A stretch of DNA of 9,845 bases, taken from the NCBI GenBank assembly GCA_947254895.1, contig CAMYEY010000050.1, positions 1 to 9,845 of the forward strand, read 5' to 3'. This document shows, in pieces, positions 6,711 to 9,845 of this stretch. A program made the translations under genes and the position numbers. The stretch comes from an uncultured Clostridia bacterium (GTDB taxonomy: Bacteria; Bacillota; Clostridia; Saccharofermentanales; DTU023). The notes beneath the pieces were generated by a model that saw only the letters and a program-made list of their open reading frames with translations, was not told the origin of the DNA and did no database searches. The first letter of the stretch is position 1; every line of letters starts with the position of its first letter.

Positions 6711-7823
6711 TTATTTACTAGGTTCATTACCCAGGTAGTAGAAGGCTTGATCGGGTACAGATCCGCCCAACAAAGCGGGATTGACCTCTGCTAAGGTTTG
6801 GAGGTAAGGATTAAGTCTATCTACCATATCCTGACCTCTAACCAAACTAAGTCCACAATGAGGTATAGCTTTGGTGGCAACAGGGGCACCGATAATCCCT
6901 TGCTGTTCAATCAGCTCACCGGCTTCCTGAGGATTAGCCTTTACCCATTGGACTGAGGTCTGGTAGGCATCGAGAAATTGTTTGAGCCAGGCTTCATTTT
7001 CTTGGGCAAAGTCTTTTTGGACAAGCAAGACACCGGTCACAATCGACTTATCTTGCCCCATGTATTCAGCCCACAAATCGGCCATGCTGAAAAGACTTTT
7101 GATCTGATCATTTTTCAGACTAGCTGCCGTTAAAAAGGGTTGGGGAAGGAGGGCGATGGCTCCGTCCTCAGCCTGAAGTTTAGCTGCCACCTCGCTGGCT
7201 TCTGGAAAATACTGAACCTCTATGTCTTGACCTACAACCAGACCGGCCTTTTCAAAAAGACTGGTGAGGATGGCTTCCGGGGTCGCACCCTGACCGGTTG
7301 TATAGAGGGTTTTTCCCTTTAAGTCAGTCAGAGATTTAAGATCTGTATTATTACCAGCCAAATACAGGACATTTAGAACATTTATAGCGGCAACTTGAAC
7401 CTTACCTTGGCTCTTATTGTAGACGGTGGCAGCCAGATTAGCTGGTACACAGGCTAAATCAACTTCACCCTTGATCAAGCCGGTTGCCACTTGGTCCGGC
7501 ATAGTAACGATCTCATAAGTGAGGTCGGCTGGATCCTGGCTTTTATCCAGGTCTGCCTTATATTTAGCCAGCCCCATAGCGGTTGGTCCCTTGAGGGCAA
7601 GGAGTTTAGCAGGAGTTTGAAGCTTTGCTTGCTTATCTTCTGCCTTGCTTGGTTCGGTTTTATTATCTAAAGACTCGTCTGTCTCGCTCTCAGCAGTAAC
7701 AGCTGGATTTGTTTGCTTATTATCTGATGTATCCTGCTTGGTACCTTTTTGGGACCCTAGACAGGCTGTCAAGCTGAAAAGTAAGGTGCAACTTAACAGG
7801 ATAGCTAAAAGGCTTTTCTTCAT
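6711..7823 (-). CDS. ABC transporter substrate-binding lipoprotein (NitT/TauT/NMT1-like), substrate unknown
   Basis: The 370-residue product starts at ATG 7823, since GGAGGAAG lies just before it (7838-7831) and the following residues form a lipoprotein signal: KK, a hydrophobic core (residues 4-17) and lipobox LTAC with acylated C21. An upstream start 17 codons earlier would spoil both. Residues 22-72 are a Ser/Thr/Glu/Lys-rich tether. The two-lobed binding fold spans 73-370, with ALKGPTAMGLAK (76-87) near the first ligand loop, GEVDLACVPANLAATVY (119-135) and LKGKTLYTTGQGATPEAIL (168-186), all typical of NMT1/TauA-like proteins. A conserved-looking IPHCGLSLV (320-328) precedes the C-terminal segment. 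It would sit on the outer face of the membrane and deliver ligand to the fused permease-ATPase. The ligand cannot be inferred from the sequence. Confidence 0.9.
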   Translation of the reverse strand: MKKSLLAILLSCTLLFSLTACLGSQKGTKQDTSDNKQTNPAVTAESETDESLDNKTEPSKAEDKQAKLQTPAKLLALKGPTAMGLAKYKADLDKSQDPADLTYEIVTMPDQVATGLIKGEVDLACVPANLAATVYNKSQGKVQVAAINVLNVLYLAGNNTDLKSLTDLKGKTLYTTGQGATPEAILTSLFEKAGLVVGQDIEVQYFPEASEVAAKLQAEDGAIALLPQPFLTAASLKNDQIKSLFSMADLWAEYMGQDKSIVTGVLLVQKDFAQENEAWLKQFLDAYQTSVQWVKANPQEAGELIEQQGIIGAPVATKAIPHCGLSLVRGQDMVDRLNPYLQTLAEVNPALLGGSVPDQAFYYLGNEPSK

Positions 7824-7861
7824 ATTATCTTCCTCCATGATCGGATCAATAACTCTGCCTA

Positions 7862-7890
7862 ATTTTAACCCCAAATAGTTTCTAAAACAA
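7862..7890 (-). promoter_or_regulatory. Candidate promoter of the ABC importer operon
   Basis: On the minus strand TTGTTT (7890-7885) and TAAAAT (7867-7862) are 17 bp apart. The -10 matches 5 of 6 consensus bases and the -35 matches 3 of 6. The predicted start near 7855 gives a leader of about 32 nt before the ATG at 7823. Confidence 0.5.
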
Positions 7891-7998
7891 TTGACAGGTC
7901 ACCTAAGGATCATGTGCTTTGGTTTTGAGCTTGTATCTTTTTTGGGAAGGATTGTTTGTCTTGGCGATTTAGGCAAGATGGTAAGGATGAAGCTTGTG

Positions 7999-8212
7999 GT
8001 GGTGCTTCTAGCAAGATGGTAACTTGAAAATTGTTACCATCTTTGTTTTCCTACCAGAACAGGAGCTGCTGTGGTGCTTCTAGCAAGATGGTAACTCGAA
8101 AATTATTACCATCTTTGCTTTCCTGCCTGAACAGGGCCTGCTGTGACACTTCTAGCAAGATGGTAACTCCCTCAAGGATTACCATCTTAACTTTCCTACC
8201 AGCAGTTTTAGG
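7999..8212. repeat. Tandem array of three 72-bp units, each with a 10-11-bp hairpin
   Basis: Units start at 7999, 8071 and 8143, a period of exactly 72 bp. Units 1 and 2 differ at 7 of 72 positions. Unit 3 is more diverged and its end fades out near 8212. Each unit contains GCTTCTAGC-like sequence (ACTTCTAGC in unit 3) followed by AAGATGGTAAC, a 9-10-nt loop and GTTACCATCTT or ATTACCATCTT. The arm pairing is kept in all three units while loops and spacers vary. A truncated extra copy (GCAAGATGGTAA) lies at 7973-7984. On the plus strand each hairpin is followed by T-rich sequence, for example TTTGTTTT. It lies upstream of the importer promoter. The function is unknown to me. Confidence 0.9.
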
Positions 8213-8296
8213 TATTAAGTAGTCCGGTAGTCCGTAGCCATGCTGATATGTAACTGGAGTACATTTAGACCTTACGATGCTTATATTTACAAGATA

Positions 8297-8325
8297 AAGC
8301 CCCAAAATTTAACATTTCAGGGCTT
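8297..8325 (-). terminator. Probable terminator or 3'-end hairpin of the DUF5067-like gene
   Basis: Read on the minus strand, AAGCCCTGAAAT and ATTTTGGGGCTT form a 12-bp stem with a 5-nt loop and two G-T wobbles. The same positions become C-A mismatches on the plus strand, so the structure favours a minus-strand transcript. It starts 53 nt beyond the stop of the minus-strand gene at 8379. The tail TATCTTGTAA is only moderately T-rich, so termination may be weak or Rho-assisted. Confidence 0.5.
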
Positions 8326-8378
8326 CATTTCCTCGACAAATGGATAGTGTGCCAACATGGGGAAATACTAGTGTTGGA

Positions 8379-9074
8379 TTACTCTAAATTGTTTAGGTCA
8401 TCAATGGTGTAAATATACTTGTTATTCCTCAAAGAGAAGGACTCATATAATTCAATCTCCAAAGGCTGGTTCATATCTTCAATACCTATTGCGTATTCGA
8501 CATCAGATATAGTAGCACCCGGTTTTACTTCTTTTTGACTAATTCCCAGATCAACATCCTTTGCCATTAACATGAGACTATCTGTTTCAACTCCATTTTG
8601 AAATCCCTTGAATGATACTGTTACAAAGGGGGCTACAGCTTTGTCACTATTATTCGCCCAGTCATAAACAATTTTTAAACATGGTTTACCATCATAACTT
8701 TCTGTAATAGAAAAATCTTTAATGGTGACTTCATATTTTCCTAAGGTAATTGATTTTCCTATCTCAATTAAGTTGCTGTTATTATCTTCAGTCTCTGCCT
8801 TTGTATTATCTTCAGACTTTATCTTTACTTCAGTAGGGATCAAAGCAGATGTTGTTGCTGGGGTCTGGATAGATTCTGAAATTTTAGTGGTATCTTCTAC
8901 CTTTTCAGTATTTTTCTTATCTTCTTCTCCTAAAATAACTCCTACTATCCCTAGCACTACAACTACTATGATAATCCAAAGCCACCATTTAACTTTCTTT
9001 TTTTGCTGGTGGCGTTGACCTGGATTAGGGTACTGTTGATATGGATTTGATGGATTGTTTTGTTGAGTATTCAT
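8379..9074 (-). CDS. Membrane-anchored protein with a DUF5067-like extracellular domain
   Basis: The 231-residue product starts at ATG 9074, because AGAGGAG lies 7 nt upstream; an in-frame ATG six codons earlier overlaps that site and is less likely. Residues 1-23 are Asn/Gln/Pro-rich and probably cytoplasmic. A basic KKKVKWW patch leads into one membrane segment (29-49). An acidic, Ser/Thr/Lys-rich linker (50-100) follows. The globular domain (about 103-225) has the pattern YEVTIKDFSI ... CLKIVYDWANNSD ... SFKGFQNGVE ... VKPGATIS, which resembles DUF5067, a beta-sandwich found in Firmicute surface proteins. Its role is unknown. There is one cysteine (C132) in the outer domain and no lipobox. 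It appears to be a single-gene transcript with its own promoter and hairpin. Lower GC than its neighbours hints at a different history, but this is weak. Confidence 0.82.
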   Translation of the reverse strand: MNTQQNNPSNPYQQYPNPGQRHQQKKKVKWWLWIIIVVVVLGIVGVILGEEDKKNTEKVEDTTKISESIQTPATTSALIPTEVKIKSEDNTKAETEDNNSNLIEIGKSITLGKYEVTIKDFSITESYDGKPCLKIVYDWANNSDKAVAPFVTVSFKGFQNGVETDSLMLMAKDVDLGISQKEVKPGATISDVEYAIGIEDMNQPLEIELYESFSLRNNKYIYTIDDLNNLE

Positions 9075-9204
9075 ACATTTTCTCCTCTTCATATTTGTTC
9101 AGGGGTGCTGGCAACATACATATAAAATCTTAACTAAGTTGTTACTGCTAAGCGAGTATTCATCTTTCGATAAGTTTATAAGGTATTTTGCTTGCGTAAA
9201 TGTA

Positions 9205-9233
9205 ATTATATGGGTAATGCAGGGCACAATCAA
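9205..9233 (-). promoter_or_regulatory. Sigma-A promoter of the DUF5067-like gene
   Basis: On the minus strand TTGATT (9233-9228) and a perfect TATAAT (9210-9205) are separated by 17 bp. The predicted start near 9198 gives a leader of about 124 nt before the ATG at 9074. Confidence 0.65.
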
Positions 9234-9305
9234 TTAAATATGTGTTGAGGGATATATTTCACTAATTGTACCTCTAATTACAAAGTCCTCCTTTTTCATC
9301 CGACT

Positions 9306-9333
9306 TTTACTCCGAGCGGAAAACTGCCATAAT
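9306..9333 (+). promoter_or_regulatory. Weak candidate promoter for the FAD-dependent dehydrogenase gene
   Basis: TTTACT (9306-9311) and CATAAT (9328-9333) are 16 bp apart, matching 4 of 6 and 5 of 6 consensus bases. It would give a leader of about 37 nt before the ATG at 9377. The spacer is one base short of ideal. Confidence 0.35.
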
Positions 9334-9376
9334 AAAATGCTGAGATTGCAAGACCGCTAGGGGAGAAAGGCTGTAA

Positions 9377-9845
9377 ATGAAAAATTATCAGATCCGAGAA
9401 GTCAAATTGGCTGTGGATGAGGATCAAGCACTCATTCCTGAGAAGATAGCTCGAAAACTAGGAATCAAAAAGTCAGATGTTTTGGCTTGTAAGGTTGTCA
9501 GGGAATCCTTGGATTGCCGCAAGAAGCAAGCCATAAAAAAGGTCTATACGGTTGATTTTGCTTCGGAAAAAGAGCTTAACCTGCCGGCTGCTACGGATAA
9601 CAGTTACCAGCTGCCGGAAGCCACTTTGGACCGGTCTAGTAGGATTGTTGTAGTCGGTTTTGGCCCTTGTGGCATTTTTTCAGCCCTTCTCTTAGCTCAG
9701 TTGGGCTATAAGCCGGTCGTCCTCGAAAGAGGACATGAGGTTGATCGGCGACAGGAAGAGGTGAATGCTTTTTGGTGTGGAGGTCCACTGAATCCTGAGT
9801 CTAATGTTCAATTTGGTGAGGGAGGAGCCGGGACTTTCTCCGATG
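9377..9845 (+). CDS. FAD-dependent dehydrogenase (COG2509-like), 3' end cut off by the window
   Basis: 156 residues are visible from ATG 9377, with AGGGGAGAAAGG (9359-9370) upstream as the ribosome binding region. The N-terminal part (1-85) is a lysine-rich domain, beginning YQIREVKLAVDED, typical of COG2509 proteins. A Rossmann FAD-binding motif follows: VVVGFGPCGIFSALLLA (91-107), ending in the acidic residue of VLERG (115-119) that should bind the ribose. The segment FGEGGAGTFSD (146-156) is the conserved family loop, normally continuing GKL. Complete members usually have more than 450 residues, so over half is missing. The family is annotated as NAD(FAD)-utilising dehydrogenases of unknown substrate and is probably cytoplasmic. 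The ORF is uninterrupted to the edge, so this is truncation by the window and not a pseudogene. Confidence 0.88.
   Translation, partial: MKNYQIREVKLAVDEDQALIPEKIARKLGIKKSDVLACKVVRESLDCRKKQAIKKVYTVDFASEKELNLPAATDNSYQLPEATLDRSSRIVVVGFGPCGIFSALLLAQLGYKPVVLERGHEVDRRQEEVNAFWCGGPLNPESNVQFGEGGAGTFSD

Larger units (their letters stand above)
7824..8378. other. 555-bp intergenic region: promoter, hairpin-repeat array, terminator-like hairpin
   Basis: No convincing gene is present. From left to right it holds the importer ribosome binding site and promoter, then a stretch with no clear signal (7891-7973), then a degenerate partial repeat and a three-unit 72-bp array (7974-8212), then 2.4 copies of GTAGTCCG (8219-8237), then a strong minus-strand hairpin (8297-8325) and a CCAACA/TGTTGG dyad near 8352-8376. 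Short open frames run through the array on both strands (8031-8222 plus; 8051-8305 minus), but I regard them as non-coding. Confidence 0.7.
9075..9376. other. 302-bp divergent intergenic region
   Basis: It separates the minus-strand DUF5067-like gene from the plus-strand FAD protein. I see a good minus-strand promoter (9205-9233) and a weaker plus-strand candidate (9306-9333). I see no RNA gene, repeat or recognisable riboswitch in it. The minus-strand leader would be about 124 nt, longer than needed, but shows no clear structure. Confidence 0.6.

Noticed and set aside
7891..7896. Plus-strand TTGACA as a -35 element
   Set aside because: No suitable -10 lies 16-18 bp downstream; the same area is better explained by the minus-strand importer promoter.
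7999..8212. CRISPR array
   Set aside because: The units are contiguous 72-bp repeats with no unique spacers between short identical repeats, and no cas genes are present.
8031..8305. Short open frames on both strands through the repeat array (63 codons plus, 84 codons minus) as possible repeat-protein genes
   Set aside because: The frames exist because the period is a multiple of three. Starts are TTG without clear ribosome binding sites, differences between units show no codon-position bias, and the hairpins explain the conservation better.

Overview
The window looks like a chromosomal segment of a low- to mid-GC anaerobic Firmicute, most likely Clostridia. The grounds are strong AGGAG-type ribosome binding sites, a consensus sigma-A promoter, tRNAs with encoded CCA, a Gram-positive lipoprotein transporter, a membrane-anchored DUF5067-like protein and a trimeric NAD-linked [FeFe]-hydrogenase. 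I cannot name the genus.

Layout, left to right. (1) 3-623 (+): the C-terminal part of a YpfJ-type zinc metallopeptidase, cut by the window edge. (2) 698-983 (+): a tRNA operon with a consensus promoter, tRNA-Ile2(CAT), tRNA-Tyr(GTA) and an intrinsic terminator. (3) 984-1191: a leader region with a good cre-like (CcpA) site and two unexplained dyads. (4) 1192-5091 (+): hydC-hydB-hydA, closed by a terminator at 5126-5165. (5) 5159-7823 (-): a two-gene ABC importer operon made of a substrate-binding lipoprotein and a rare single-chain permease-ATPase fusion. (6) 7824-8378: an intergenic region holding a promoter for the importer, a tandem array of 72-bp hairpin-bearing units, and a hairpin that looks functional only on the minus strand. 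(7) 8379-9074 (-): a membrane-anchored DUF5067-like protein with its own promoter. (8) 9377 to the end (+): the N-terminal part of a COG2509-type FAD-dependent dehydrogenase, cut by the window edge.

The hydrogenase subunits form one machine. HydB holds FMN and oxidises NADH, HydC carries a [2Fe-2S] cluster beside it, and HydA relays electrons to its H-cluster to make H2. HydB lacks the N-terminal [2Fe-2S] domain and HydA the C-terminal one found in Thermotoga maritima HydABC, so this is a compact version. Whether it bifurcates electrons (NADH plus ferredoxin) or uses NADH alone cannot be read from the sequence. The importer is of the NitT/TauT/thiamine-precursor class with unknown substrate.

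I found no clearly new defence or mobile system. The least explained structure is the 72-bp hairpin array at about 7999-8212. The fused importer protein and the trimmed hydrogenase are the next most unusual items.
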